Shown: positions 1 to 56,095, counted from the stretch's first letter. The stretch: 62,000 bases of DNA from Chrysomallon squamiferum (GCA_012295275.1 CM022672.1:20554894-20616893), one strand, 5' to 3'. Numbers and translations: made by a program. Notes: a model not told the origin generated them from the letters alone.

Positions 1-258
1 TCTTTCTATAAAACAGTCAAAACTTAAAAGTTCAGCACAGTACGTATTTCTTATCGGTGACCTGCTCGTTAAATGCTGTCTTTGAACAACGACCTCATTT
101 ATGCTAACAAACCACGTCATGACAACAGCACAGTTAAGTCAGTGAGGTTATCAATAATTTCACGGATAAAACTGTCTGCATTGATAGCAGTGTTCCTGTT
201 ACAGTTACGTTTCTTTTAATTTTATATATATATATAAAATATATATATATATATAAAA

Positions 259-484
259 GTGGTCCAAAAGTAGGTTTACAGTTATTACGTAGGCAATTTA
301 TTTTAAAATATAAGCATTTTTTCAAGCATTAAAGAGAAACTGTTTAATCTCTCAGGTGCTCAAAATGTCCTCCTTCAACATTGCAACATTCTTCAAACAT
401 CCCTAGGACGCTCTGACACACAGTGCAAGTAACTTCGCGCATATAAACGATAGTTTAATAACTGTTAACCTACTTTTGGGCCAC
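259..484. mobile_element. Short Tc1/mariner-type element with terminal inverted repeats
   Basis: A 29-base left end (259-287) is matched in inverted orientation by 456-484 with about two mismatches. The shared core reads CCAAAAGTAGGTT followed by ACAGTTATTA. The flanks are TA-rich, as expected for TA-targeting elements of the IS630-Tc1-mariner superfamily. The interior is only about 170 bases and includes the tail of a transposase reading frame on the minus strand, so this is an internally deleted, non-autonomous copy. Seen: the inverted repeats and the frame. Inferred: the superfamily. Confidence 0.7.
344..442 (-). pseudogene. C-terminal fragment of a mariner-like transposase
   Basis: On the minus strand a frame ending in TAA at 344-346 reads out CCNVEGGHFEHLRD at its end. 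A Gly-Gly-His-Phe-Glu-His-Leu finish after a cysteine-containing helix is the usual end of many Tc1/mariner-type transposases. Only about 32 residues remain and the DDE catalytic core is gone, so it is a relic kept inside a deleted element. Confidence 0.6.
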
Positions 485-967
485 CCTGTATATATACATT
501 AAATTATTAAACAAATTATATTTGTGGGTGGATGTATGGATGTGTGTGAATGTGTGTGTAAACACGTACACATGAAAGTATATATGTGCCTGAACGTGAC
601 AGTGATATACAGGCGTATTACATAGCTAGAATTAACCAGCGTTTTGTAAGAAGATACTTGTAACTAAATACGTATTTCACAACATGATACAGTACATACA
701 GCGACAGTAAGATACTTTACCAGATACTTGAAACTACTGTACAAACAATGTGAAATAAACAAAATATTTTACTACTGTTTTGTATGCTGCTTTTAGGTCT
801 GTTTTCACATTTAATTATTCGTGTATTTCATTATCAGCGGATTGATGTCGCTACACAGGACGTGAACAGTATGACGAAATGCATGTCGTTGTTGTTAGGC
901 TACCATATATTACGCTGAACTAGACTATAGCCAGTTTTGTTTATTCTTAATGGTAGAAAAGAAGCTT

Positions 968-968
<1 letters not shown>

Positions 969-1040
<72 letters not shown>
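969..1040. repeat. CA dinucleotide microsatellite
   Basis: About 36 uninterrupted CA units. A second short CA run lies at 1139-1155. Confidence 0.95.
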
Positions 1041-1047
<7 letters not shown>

Positions 1048-4000
1048 ACGATTTTTGTATCAAAGTTTTGAATTTTACCATAATACCGATTAAATTTTTA
1101 TACTCTGTATCTATCGAATGAGAAATAAATTTCAACATACACACACACACACACATTTTCCCTTACATATCTACAACTTATAATATTTTTTGTTATTAAT
1201 AGTCAACTATTGTGGATCCATACTTTCAAAAAAAGGGGATCTTTATTGTGATGTTTATAACTGAGATGAGTTATTGAAAGATAAGACATTGATCAGAATA
1301 AAGAAAAAAAAAAATATGTGGTATGTGATGGGTATAGCTGTTTCCCAGAAGGAGTGTAGCTCTTCCAGGGAGCCAGGTCTACTTGTCTTCAAAGGAAAAT
1401 AAAATAAAATCAGTACTTACCCACATTATAAAACACTGGAAGAAAAGAAGATATTTAGTAACAATGCTGACTTCACTCCGCCTGGTAGCCATTGTCACCT
1501 CAGAAGCAATTACTTAACATTCAAACAATGTTCTGATCGATAAAACGTTTTGAAAGTCCACAGCTTTATTTTCCCATTTGAATTACAATCCGATTAAAAA
1601 CCAGTTCAGCGCGAATAATTTCAGCCTTTTATTTATTTGTATTTATTTTTGTTTATTTTCATCAACCGTTTGAATCATGTATAATTTATAAGTGAAGCCG
1701 TCACGTCGATGCACCAGTCATTCTAAGTAAACAAATAAAAATAAATAAATAAATAAATAAATTAAAAAAAGAAAACAATAATAAAATTATTTAAATCCAC
1801 AAAAATTATTCACACAAGTGAGATACTGCATGTGTTGTATTCCTGTGTTGAGTACAAGTCTGACAAGCAAGCTGTGACGTATTATTTCCGATATTCGTTT
1901 CTCTTAGATAACAAACAGGTGACAGGGGGGCGGATCTAATGTAGTCATAGATAACAGTTTAAAGATCGCGTGTATTAACGTTTACAGCCAAGGCAATGCA
2001 ACAGCTGTAGCTGTAAATAATAGCCATCAGGACACTTTATTTTTTAATATATATATTTTAAAATAAATTCAGATTTTTAAACGACAACTCTTGTTTGATA
2101 AATAGCGTTAGTGCTAAGGTAACAAGTTACATCGACTTTAGATTTTCTTGACAAGAAAAGAAAAAAAGAGAAAAAAAAAAAAACAAACAAAGGGTGTGGT
2201 TTTCTAAAAGCCTCAGTTGACACGTTAATTAGACGACCACAAATTATCAGGTGTGTTTGAAAACGTCGACAAAGATCAGTGAATATGGAGAGTCGTGCTG
2301 TTGTTCACCTGGTGATGTTTAACGTCGACTGGTTGACGTTGACGTTGTAAACACAGTGTCCACTTTTGTTAAACAGCTACGGGTTTGGTCAGTGGATCAA
2401 CTGCTTGATCACAGTTTTCTGATTCGCTTAGTGTAACTCAAACAACGTGCAGTGTGTACATTTGTGTACGAGAAACCGACGTTTTATTTGTTTGTTTGTT
2501 TGTTTGTTTGTTTGTTTGTTTGGTTAGTTAGTTAGTTTTCATCTGATCACAGAATACTTAGAATAAATTAGCTAAAAGCGTCTGAGTTAAATATGAGTTG
2601 TGGTATGTCTTATCCTGTCTAATTTCTTCTACCATATTCAGAATCAAGCTCTTTAGCCATATAATTAAATTGCGCAGCTTTATTCATATATTATAACAAA
2701 AACTTGCATATTATGTTTATAAATTATAGCACCAACTGCACAGTTATGTTAATAAATTATAATACAAACTACATATCTTTCTTAAATTATGATAAAAACT
2801 GGATAGTTAAATTTTTGAATGATAATAAAAATCGCATAATTATATTCATAAATTACAATAAATATAGCATAAAATCTAATAATAGAAACTGCCCAACTAT
2901 ATTCTTGCAAATTAACACGTCATTAACTTCCAAACAAATATCTCTGGGTGACTGACAGTGTGTGAATTTCGTAACAGGAAAACAAAACGAAGCTGATGCA
3001 ATATTTATTTTATCAATGCTTATTCAGCGTGCAATTGTTTAATTATGCCGACATTAGACAGCGACGTACTAAGTACCGGGATTAACTCAGTTCGATAATG
3101 ATGTCAACAGCTGCATGAGCTAGAAATAAGTAAAATAAATGTTAATTCAGTGATAGAATAAGTTAAGTTAAAATATATATATATATATAAACATCGATTA
3201 AAGTGTGAAGTTTAAAAATTAAAGATAATAATAATATTCACTGAAAGATGTTAAATGATTTTTTTTTTTTTTTTTTTTTTAGATTTTTTTAAATAACTTG
3301 AGATGATTAAAGTAGTTATTTTAAATCTGTCAAACTTTATACATGGACACATACATATATATACATACATACATACATACATTCGTACATAAACATACAC
3401 ACATAATCACATGCATACATACATATATACATGCATGCATACACTAATACATCCACACATACATACATAGATATACGTAAGTGATTGCATCAAATTTTAT
3501 TTATATTTTGTATGGATGTTTTTAAATTTGTATTATAATGGTTCACTTGTCTCTTGAAGTTTTGTTAACCAAAATTTTGTTTTGTATATTTCGTTTCTGA
3601 AATTCAGTTATAGTATAAATTAGAATAACCATTACTATATTTTATTTATCTTTTGCCAGTCTATCTGGTATTTTTTGTATGTTTTCACGTACATCAAATA
3701 ATTGTGTTATTCTTTTATTGTTTTATTTTTTGTATTTGTATTTCTGAAATGTCACATATGAATGTAATATAGTTCAGCTACGAAAATATACATCTGTCAA
3801 GAATTTTTAAACTGTTGAGTACATTTTGAAAATTAAGTAACTCGAAAAACATGAACAAATATATTAATATTTTTTTTTTTTATATATATGTAAGTTAACT
3901 ATTTTTTTCTTTCTTATTATTGTTCTTAGGCCTTTTATCTCAATCTGAGTTAAATATCAGATTACTCAAAGATTTAGACTATGTATTATTCTAGTTCATA

Positions 4001-4561
4001 TAATTATAGATCGTCAGACTGATTATCTCAGCGACAAATGAAAACATTAGTGTAAAAAACAGGCTTTTTTTTCTGTGCAGAAAATATTCTTTAGTATTCA
4101 GATCTGTTAAATGATTTCTTCCAGTTCATCATCTATTTTGTTACTCCAAACAAACTATACAATATAGAATCGCCATTGACACAGTGACTGGATGAAATTT
4201 AATTCTCAAGATGTTCAAAACGAACAGTAGAGCGAATGAATATGGCACGGTTACAGAAAAAAACATATTTATTTATTTGCGGAACAAGAAATAATACATT
4301 GTAAAATAATATTATTTATTTGAAAAAGATTTAAAAAATAGAAGTAATATATTACAAGTTTTATGTACAAATTCGTATCTTACATATAAGAGAGTTTTAT
4401 TGTCTTTCCTTATAATGTTTTCGGTAAAAAATTCAAAAGTTGCTTTAAAAAATACAAAAATTGTAAAATACAAATTATTAAACGATAATTATACAAAAAT
4501 AAATAAATAAATAAATATATATATACCGTGTTACACGAAAGGAAAAACGAAACAAGTAACA

Positions 4562-5689
4562 TTACTGTCTGGGATCAGAAACAACACCATCACTAATGGC
4601 GCGAATTCTTCCATTTTCCTCAATGTGAGTCGTTTCGCCATCGACAGTGGAACACTTAAAACAAGACTTGAGACGAGTCCTTAGACGCTCCACCATGATG
4701 CCGTAGTAGAATGGATTTATCACGGCATTGCCCATGCACACGGCAACAGAGAAGATAAATACTTGCGACGAAATAATCATCTTTCTCTCGGCCACGATGA
4801 AAACCATTACAATAAATATAGGAGTGTACATAACGAAGAAGAAGATTAACAGCGAAAACAAAGTCTTTACTATCCTGAAATCTCTCTGGTCTCTTCGCTT
4901 CTTGAAATCTAGAGTGTTTATCAACACCGGCGTCACCGTCGTCTTCGGAGGCTTGATAATGTTCTGACGAATGTTCCAGAACTTTCTGAAAATGTTGACA
5001 TAGCTCCACGTCAACAGTGAAAAAGGAATCAGAAAGCCGCAGATCAGTAAAATGGAGATGAAAACAATGGAAATTCTGATATTTGGATGCTTCGGCCACA
5101 CCATAGTACATATGGTCACTTGAGATTGCCCAAACTGGACATCTTTGGTGTCAAAGTAAAGGACCATCGGCAGAAAACACAGCAGTGCAGAACCCCAGAC
5201 GATGCAGAGAATTAACATGGCTGATCTCTGGGTTAGTCTTTTACCTGATCGGTTAACGATACAGAGGTATCGGTCCACACTGATCAACGTCATGGTCCAG
5301 ATGCCAACGAATCCACAGACGAAGTTTGAGTAAACCATCATACTACATGCCCAGCTTCCAAATATCCACGATCCAGTTATTCTTGTCACGGCAATCAGTG
5401 GACACCCTATAGTGAGGAACATGTCCGCTAAGGTCAAGTTGCAGATGAGACTGTTTGTGACTGAACGAAGACGTCTGTTGCAGATTAACTGTGAGAAAAC
5501 GACGACGTTGAAGTACAGCGACAGAACGAACAAGAGACAGAAAATGATCGACTCGATGATTCCATAAGCTGAAGAGGATCTGTTAAACTGAGAGAAAAAT
5601 GAGAAAAATGTCGTATTTCCCCAGCCGTGTTTAGTGTCCCTTCCATAGAAATACGAAGAATTGAAGTTGTCATTTTCCTGGTTCCACAT
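4562..5689 (-). CDS. Class A (rhodopsin-like) GPCR, FFAR4/GPR120-like
   Basis: An intact single-exon frame of 375 residues with seven hydrophobic segments. Class A landmarks: Asp89 in LTLAD (TM2), Cys115 at the top of TM3 pairing with Cys194 in the second outer loop, Asp139-Arg140-Tyr141, Trp165 in TM4, Pro222 in TM5, and Asn325-Pro326-Phe-Tyr-Tyr329 in TM7. Asn10, Asn25 and Asn36 are N-glycosylation sequons. TM6 has MYTP in place of the usual CWxP. Human FFAR4 similarly has MWSP there, and its ICTxxWP loop and DFRxxxTLF before TM6 are both matched here, so a long-chain fatty-acid receptor relationship is my best guess; other orphan peptide or lipid receptors remain possible. A splice acceptor (CT at 5702-5703 on plus) precedes the ATG by 12 bases, so at least one upstream untranslated exon is expected. 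A possible poly(A) signal is near 4396-4401. Confidence 0.88.
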   Translation of the reverse strand: MWNQENDNFNSSYFYGRDTKHGWGNTTFFSFFSQFNRSSSAYGIIESIIFCLLFVLSLYFNVVVFSQLICNRRLRSVTNSLICNLTLADMFLTIGCPLIAVTRITGSWIFGSWACSMMVYSNFVCGFVGIWTMTLISVDRYLCIVNRSGKRLTQRSAMLILCIVWGSALLCFLPMVLYFDTKDVQFGQSQVTICTMVWPKHPNIRISIVFISILLICGFLIPFSLLTWSYVNIFRKFWNIRQNIIKPPKTTVTPVLINTLDFKKRRDQRDFRIVKTLFSLLIFFFVMYTPIFIVMVFIVAERKMIISSQVFIFSVAVCMGNAVINPFYYGIMVERLRTRLKSCFKCSTVDGETTHIEENGRIRAISDGVVSDPRQ

Positions 5690-7750
5690 GTTACTGGCAG
5701 TCTGAAAATATACAGAGTTATAATATTATGTAACATGTTAAAACTTATTGAAAATATTCTTTGTTATTTAAAAACTCACTGTGTGTCATTTGTTTTTCAT
5801 TTATTGATATATGTCAGCTGTATTTAAAAAAAAAATTCTTAAAAATTAAATTGAATTGATAAAATTAAATTGTCGTTTATCATTACCAAAATGAAAATAT
5901 TTTATTGAAATAGCAATAGTAACGACAATACACATTGAGTATTCGATGATGATGATAATGTTGATAACATTGATGATGATGATGATACTAATAATGATAA
6001 CAACAAAAGCGACGACAAAATTACTTGCTTTTCGTCACCTACTTTAAACATTTCAAACTAAAAATTCGTGTCTTTGGTTAGCAGGTTAGTAGGTTAAAAT
6101 AATGCATCTTTGCACGCATCCTTAGCAACAAAGTCACGTCGACTTTTAATCAACGCAGTTTACAAACTGTACATGTATGTTAGCCGAACCTAAATCCTGC
6201 ACCATTTAATTAAATTACACGAGAACGGATGTAAGACGAGTGACACATCTCATTAATGAACTAAAATAATTTGTTTTCATTTATTAAAGTCGCACTCGTC
6301 AAATTTACATTACCATGGAAAAGGATATTCAGAAAGGAAATTTGACATCATCATGATATTATTACTGTGGGCGTTCGAGTCTCTGATACAGTGTCGAAGA
6401 GTTAGAGAGAATACTAGTCAAGAACGTCAGATGAGCTGTTATAGTATGTCCAGATCATATACTAGTGTTTGGTGTTTATGACTCTTCGAAACCATTTAGT
6501 CTTTGCAAAAATCAACAGTCACAAAATGACGTAATATAATTAAAGTGTAAGTTGAAACTTGTACTATCTTAAAACAGCCAGGCACCGAATTCAGATGCAG
6601 ATGTTGTTGAAGCTTCTAGTGCAAAGAAAGAAAATATTTTACTGGCCTGAATTACAGCGGTGTGTTGGTCTAATTTTCAAGGTTGTTGTTGGTCACAAGA
6701 TTATGTCTTGGTGGACGACGTGTGTAAGTGTGCGTGTGTGTGTATTTGTGTTTAAGTATCTACATGTATTTTGTTTTTATATGTGTGAGTGTTTGTATGT
6801 ATGTATGTATGTATGTATGTATGTATGTATGTATCAAAATGTATGCGTAGATCCATATATATAGGTCCATATATATAGGTAAGTATCTGTATCTGTGTGT
6901 CTGTGTATGTGTGGGGGTGGGGTGGGGGTGATTATTCTTAATCAAAAAAAATAATAATAATAAAAAGCAATAATAAAACTTAATGCGTAATATTGCTGTA
7001 ATTATTAATATTGTATTTAACAGAGACATTTAATAAGCATCCGTTAAAATCAATTCATAAAGATAAACATTCATATTTAAGTAAGAAAGATAAAGAAAAT
7101 TATATTTTAATTTCATTCTATACTTAAATTCTTTAATACATTGTATTTTATTCACAAATTTAAAATTTTTCTTCTCACTAACAGTGCACATAATTGTTCA
7201 TATGATAATTTTATACACATATTTTATATACCGTTAAATCTTAATTTGCATGTATGTCCGTAAATGTTTAAAGTTTAATATATTTACAAATCATAATTTA
7301 TTTATTTGCAATAAACTTATAATTTAAAATATACTTTTTAATATATTTACACATTTTAATATGAATACTGACAAATATAACGTAAAGGTTTACTCGAAAG
7401 TTTAAAACATTTTAATGACAAATTTGAATAGAGATAAATATTTAAACTATAATTTATTAGGCTTTAATCTAAATGCAAATGTTTATTCAGTAACTTACAT
7501 TGTATTTTATTCAAAAACTTAATTTGTTAACTGAAAGATATATGCAATGGCTTAATAACAAAATTAACATTTGTCTAAATAATTTTTTGTATTTTAGTAT
7601 ATTCACAACCGCATATAATAATAAAATAATATAGTTACAATAATTTAATACCTTCATTTGCAAATTTTATTATATACTGATATTTTAATAACATATGTAA
7701 ACACTTATATTAATACATTTAATGCTTAATTCTTGCATATTTACAATTGG

Positions 7751-7800
<50 letters not shown>

Positions 7801-7944
7801 ACTATCTATACAATAATTTAATACTTACATTTCAATATAATTATTTTCCGAATACTAATTTCCATCAGACGCTTCCATTCTAATCGCTGACAAAACAAAC
7901 ACTAAATGGTAATAGAGTAGCATGTTATGATAATTTTTGTGTTG

Positions 7945-7976
<32 letters not shown>

Positions 7977-8737
7977 TAAATTCTTGTCAGTGTTTTATCC
8001 TAGTGATAACAATACTACCAGTTAATGCCTGAAAATACATCTGTATTTGGTAATCATAGTAACAGCTCGCGGCGATTCGAATCGGTTTTTTAATAAGTAC
8101 CAGCTGTGTTCACATTAAACACTTGTCCTTGCCGCAATGAAGACTCCTTAACATCGATTGCTGTGGAACCGGCCAGTAATTTTTGTTTACTTGTCGGCGA
8201 TAAATTAGAACTATAAGAATAGCAGGTCAAGGCGGATTTTAATTTATTATCTTTTTAACTATTTCAGTATTGAATTCCTTTCTTTAAGGCTGGATGAGTT
8301 TGCTTGAAATTTGTGTCAATCTCAGTTAAGGAATAAATAAAAACAAAAACAGCAGCAACAGCACGGAAACAACAACACTAACAATAACAACCACAAATAA
8401 CAACAACAATAACAACACAACAATAATAATAAAACAAGTGATGCAAAGTAAACAGTATGAAAATTAATTAGTTTATTATTAAATTAATTATATTGAAAAG
8501 TTATGTTTGTGTAAGTGGCTGATATTATTTTCGATTACAGAAAATTTTGAATGGGAATCATAATTTCTAGATAATTTTCTTTCGAGCATTAAAATATTGA
8601 TATTCCGGATGAATATTACAATATAAAACTGTTTATTTATATAGTGGTGAAAATTTTAAAATTATTAACAAAAATATTTTTTGTTTCGTTTTTATTTCTA
8701 AATAAAAATATAGTAATCGAAATAAAATAAATATCTA

Positions 8738-8831
<94 letters not shown>
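8738..8831. repeat. Compound AAT then GATA microsatellite
   Basis: About 22 AAT units run directly into about seven GATA units and then AAAT units. Confidence 0.9.
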
Positions 8832-8833
<2 letters not shown>

Positions 8834-9324
8834 ATAAATAAAAAAACAACATAACAAAACGAAATAAATTGTAACAAACTATCCCAATCTAAAACATCAA
8901 ATCGGAAATGTAAATGTTATATCAGCGAAGTTATAACTTACTAATGCAACATATTATAAAGATATTCTGGTTCATACCTCTACATTAGAATAGCATAACG
9001 TTATTTATCGAGGAACTGTTTAAACAAAACTAACCAAATTATGTTTGCCGTGGCAATCAACGGTAGTAATTTTAATTGGCGTGTGGCACCCATATCCGGA
9101 ATAGGTCAAGAGGCTTTTAGCAGTGAAAAAGATTACGATATCAGCACATGCACAATTAGTGAAACCCGACACGGGATATTTAGTAAACAAACGTGTCTTA
9201 AGAAGTAGGCTTACTTGTCAAAAGTTTCATCAGCTCTTTGTTGACATTTCCAACGAACTTTTGCGAATTAACAGAATAAATATGGTAATGAATATACTTA
9301 TTTTTATTAAATAATTAATTTTTG

Positions 9325-9361
<37 letters not shown>

Positions 9362-9453
9362 GGTTATGGTATTATTATTACTGCTGTCGCTTCTACTAAA
9401 CTACGACTGATAGTATTACTACTACTTCGGTTTCTGGTCCATATAATAATAAT

Positions 9454-9560
<107 letters not shown>

Positions 9561-11368
9561 TAATCATAATAATAATAATAATCATCATGATGAAGATGAT
9601 GTTTGCTTATGTTTGTTATGGAGTGTGTGTGTGTGTCTGTTTATGTGCCTGTCAGTTTGTTAATTAAATAGACCATCATTTACATTACTTTGTCTTTATG
9701 GCTTTTTTTTTTTTTTTTTTTTTTTGGCAGTTATAAGACATCGTAGAATATCAAACACATCAATAATATCATAATTATTGTAATTGAATGGTTTTAAACG
9801 GCATCGATTACCAAGTATCGAACAAAGTGAATGAAAATTTAATAACTGTTTCCCTTCCTCTAACGGTAGAATAAGGTGATACGCAGGATACACTTAACAC
9901 TTAAGTAATTAATCTGATTTTATGTGTGTTGACAAACCCGCGGCCTCGTTATGATGATGAAATCGACTGTTGCGGAAGCTCATACAGTTCTGTTTTAATA
10001 GCACCATGATTAATAAACGCAATGAAGATTTTATCAAGCAAAATTAGAAATGCTTATAATTTCGTTCGTTTCTTTATTTATTTACTAATGTGTAGGCTTG
10101 TATAGTTAGAGGATTTTTAGTTTGTTTGTTTGTTTGTTAGTTTATTTATTTATTTATTTATTTATTGCCTTATTTGTTTACAATATTTTATTTCGTATTT
10201 ATCTGCTTTCATAATAATATATTATATAAAATTATTTATTTACATGATATATCTATTTCTCTCTTACTACCTCTGTTTCTTCTTCTTCTTCTTGTGTTTG
10301 TTGCTGCAGTGGTCATAATTTTGGGGAGGACTAATGAATTAAAATGTTGTTTTTCGAACAATTAAGGCGAGCTTTCCAGGTGTATATTTTGGATATTCTC
10401 ATTTGAATTATTTTAAAAAAAATTTCCCCCCTTTATTTCAGTCTGTATATTTCAACATTGTTTCGATGTTTATGTTTCTGTATGGGTGTATTTTAAACAA
10501 ATTAGGCGCTTTTTAAAGTGATGGCAAGTCGCTGGGTTTAAAATAATATATATATATATAAATTTTATTTATTTATTTATTTTTCTGTTCACCATCTTAC
10601 GAACTCAAACGAAAATAATGCATATAAAAAAAAAAAAAGATATGACTGTAACGATCTTTATTACACCTGGGCATTTTGTTCCCCATTGTATTATGTCTTT
10701 ATAAATTAAATACCACAAATATTGTAAATGCTAATTTTACTATGTAAAAGAAAAGGAATTAACTACTAGTGAATAAAAAGGAGAATATACAGAGTGATTT
10801 AGATGATTAGATAGATAAGCAGATAGGTTAATAGAAAGATAGAGAAGGTAAAAGACGAATGAAAAGGTCAGATAAACTGGGACGGGAAGAGACAGAGAAC
10901 GAGGGAGACAGGCAGAAAGGTAGGATAAAACGAATGAAAAAACCGATCGGTGGGACGGGGAGTAAGAAGGAAAGATGGAAAAGCAGATAACAAGAGAGAA
11001 AACTTGCTTACCTTCAGAACCCTTTCTCTCTTTAATGATAATATTGTTTTTAAATTTGTTGTCTTTTCTACGTTGTAGTTTTTTTTTATCAGAGGACAAA
11101 CATCGTTTCACCTGTTCTATGTCGTCGCGATGTAGAGAATGCACAAAGCAGGTAAAATAGATAAAAACCGATACCAGTTTTGGTTTTGCAATCAATATAG
11201 TGAATTAGTGCTGCGTACAAAACCGACCAAGTGCTCTTTATTCTGAGAGAAATGACAAAGTGCAGGTCACGAAAAGTGAGTTTTTACTTGCAACAAGGAA
11301 ATTGTTAAAGATTTCAGTTGCATTACTTTTATTTTTATTTTTTATTTTGTTTTATTTTATTTTGTTTT

Positions 11369-11399
<31 letters not shown>

Positions 11400-12006
11400 T
11401 TTTTGGTTATTTTATTTTTCAATTTTAATTGTATTATACTATATTTTATTTATTGATTTATTCTTTTCAATATTTTTGTTTTGTTGCTTATTTACTTACT
11501 TATTATTTGAAATACCTGAGGAAACTAAATGAGGCAATTATTTGAAATTTAAATTACATTTTTTTTTTTTTTTTTACCAGACCATAATCTTCAACAAAAT
11601 AAACTGTGAATTAATGAAAATTATTTAAGGTCTCAGAGTACTGTAATATTCACCACATAAATGCATTCATTATAGTATTTGAATCATGAGTGAGGTAGCA
11701 GTGGTTGGATTGGGAAATAACTTATACGGTTCACCAAGAAGGGTTGATCCTTCTCATCTGACGTAAATGTTTTTTTTTTGAACTCCTGTTGCCTCAAAAG
11801 ACAATAACTTGTTGAACTAACGAACAATTGCAAAAAATCGAAAGAAAAAAACAGTCGGAGAATCAATGAACATTTCATAATGCCTTTTATTTCGTAAAAT
11901 CTGTTTATTAAAAGCATACATATAAAGAACAGACGAAGAAAAATATTGAGAAAAATAACTGTAAACATTTTAAATGCCGGTCTTTATATAAAGCACAGAT
12001 TACTTG

Positions 12007-12055
<49 letters not shown>

Positions 12056-14329
12056 TTTTATCAACATGATCCAGCATGCAGCCTATTTAACTAAATATTT
12101 AATTAATTCGGTGACTCCAAACAGTTTAATTTGTATATCATAGAATAATAAAAAAAACCCATTGAATTTCACTTGTCCAAACTGCTGAATACAATTTTTT
12201 AAAATATCAGATCTATTATTATTATTATTATTATTGAAATTAGAATCGTGTTTATTATTAATATTATTAGACAGTAAACATTTATAGAATCCAGTATTTA
12301 TATTAGTATATACTTATTGTCCAACAGACAGCACTTTCCAGCTAGATTCATGTATGATACTAAAAAAAACCTGCTATTCCTATTTTGTAAAAATATATTA
12401 AATTTAAAAAAAACATATTGCCTAGTTTATGATATTAAAAACTGATGATATTAAAAACATCAACCATATTTCAGTCTATTTTCAGACATTAGAAATTTAG
12501 AAAATGAAAGCATTAAAATGTTTACATTCAAGCTAAATTTTTATACAAAGTACCAAAACTGTATAGCATTTTCAGTGAGAATCAGATTATATGAAGTTTA
12601 TACATATAAAGATTAAAGTTTTAAATAATTTATAATTTGTTAACCTTGTTACTGCTTCAAACAACTCAATCCCCCTCATTTAAAAAAATAAAATCAAAAT
12701 TAGTACAACACAAATTACACATAAAAAATGCAATATACTGTAAAAAGAAGAAGAAAACAAAAAGGATGGAACACCCCCCAACAACATATGTATGAAATAG
12801 CTGTTAGAAAAATAACTTCTAAAACGATTATTGAATATAACATACATTTTGTCTTGCAGATATATAAATGTGCTATTAGAAATAATAAAAATATATCAAA
12901 TATAAAACAACAGGTACATCACAGATTTTTTGTTAATCTTTGTTCCAGACTCTTGGTAGACTGTTTATTTTGCTAAATAATTGTTATAATAATTCAGCAG
13001 TACATCTCTGACATATAATTATTTTACTTTCACAACTTTCTAAACACAAACAATTCCTTATGTGTTTCTGAAGTAATCTGGTTTTCTGTGCACAGTCCAG
13101 TTTGCAAACATTTATACCATACAAACATTGGTGTTTACACAGGACTCCATCAGTGGCCTTATTATGATCAAGTACAACAGCATAAATCAATCAGTAAATT
13201 TATCAATCAATCAATAAATTGATAAATAACTAAAGTGAATACATCATTAAGTTTGAACAAAACTGACAAAAATCTTTATAATCATTAGCAACACGAACAG
13301 AAGCATAAGTAAATAAGTAAGTAAATAATTAAATAAATAAAAAAAAAATACTAATAAAATAAAAAAAATAAAAATAAACAAAATACTACTGTTAGAACAG
13401 TCTAACTCATCCCATTATTTTATTTCATTTTATTCTTACTCTTATTATTTTTTGTTTAAATATATTTTTAAAGTGTTTGTGTGAATTTCAAATGTGGGAC
13501 TATTCAATTCTAGAAAATCAGTGATGTACTTAAATACATTTGAGAACAACACAAGCTTTCTGATTTCAACTAGAATACTAATTTTTATTGTAATAAATTA
13601 TGTACTGAAGATAATCAAATCTTTTAGAAGATACATGACTATAATAGGTAATTTACTTTAATAATCAAATGACAATACATGATGAAATCATTTATATATC
13701 ATTGTTCTATGATCATAAAGTTCTTAAATGATAACATTGCCGAAAGTCATTAGGTTTTTAATTGGGTTTTTTTCTTCTTCTTTCTTTTTTTTTCAGAATA
13801 GCCTCTGATTAATCTCTTTGTTAACAAACATTTCACAGAACTTTAGATTTAACTTGATTTTGCAGGAATTATCCAATATTTTTTGTATTGGTTTTATGAA
13901 AGAATATGGAATATGACTTAAAAATTAAATTTTAACACTGTATGCATTTTTATATTTGTTTTGAATGAAATGTCACCTAAAAGCTTGTTTTCCTACATAC
14001 ATTTTTGGAATTATTTGATTATATGAAGCATATTTAGAAAAAAGATAAAATCCATCTGAATATGTTGACGCATTGGTAATCTTGTCATAGAAATTTGACA
14101 TCTAAATCTTGTTTGATCATAAAAAAAGAAGAAAAAAGATCTATATGTAAAAACAAAAACACTGAGCAAGAACCGATTTACATAAAATGAGTTAATGACA
14201 CAAAATATTATTTAGATCAGTTCAGTATAAAAATATCCAAACATCTTTATAATAATAATACAAAAAATAATAAAATGTTTTATAATCCATACATTTTTTT
14301 TCTTAAAATAAATAAATAAATAAATAAGC

Positions 14330-14378
<49 letters not shown>

Positions 14379-14638
14379 GTCCACAAACATGTTTTAAATA
14401 TATCCAGATCAACATATAATAATATGACATATGTATATATATATATATAAAATATATACTACAAAAAGTGTTATAAAAACTATCCAGAAAGTGGTGAAAA
14501 AATAAAAAATAAAAAAAAAAAAGGAAACATTTTAAAATAGAATAAAATTTTAGTTTTCTTTCAGTGCTATAAAATTAGTAAAAGTAAACATTGGTTAAGT
14601 AGTTGTACATAGTTTGAGATTCGCAGACTGTTCTCTGT

Positions 14639-56055
<41,417 letters not shown>

Positions 56056-56095
56056 GATTACCTCCTCAAACTAACACCCTCTTCGTTTACAGAAT

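Larger units (their letters stand above)
1..4561. other. Non-coding region left of the GPCR gene
   Basis: I see no coding exon here. The stretch holds a small mariner-type element (259-484), a CA array (969-1040), TTTG (about 2487-2521) and CATA (about 3354-3470) arrays, a poly-T (3260-3280) and AT-rich DNA. The part next to the GPCR stop (4390-4561) is probably its 3' untranslated region; a minus-strand AATAAA lies near 4396-4401. Between 1900 and 2480 base composition is more balanced, but no open frame or splice-bounded exon stands out. Confidence 0.6.

Noticed and set aside
4656-5111. A 151-residue overlapping frame inside the GPCR
   Set aside because: Shadow in another frame of a clear seven-transmembrane coding region.
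10740-11195. A 151-residue minus-strand frame
   Set aside because: Compositionally biased (Ser, Leu, Tyr), with no domain and no splice boundaries that link to a neighbour.
12984-13190. A 68-residue cysteine-containing frame on the minus strand
   Set aside because: No recognisable domain, no splice support, and it lies in the likely 3' untranslated region of the giant gene.
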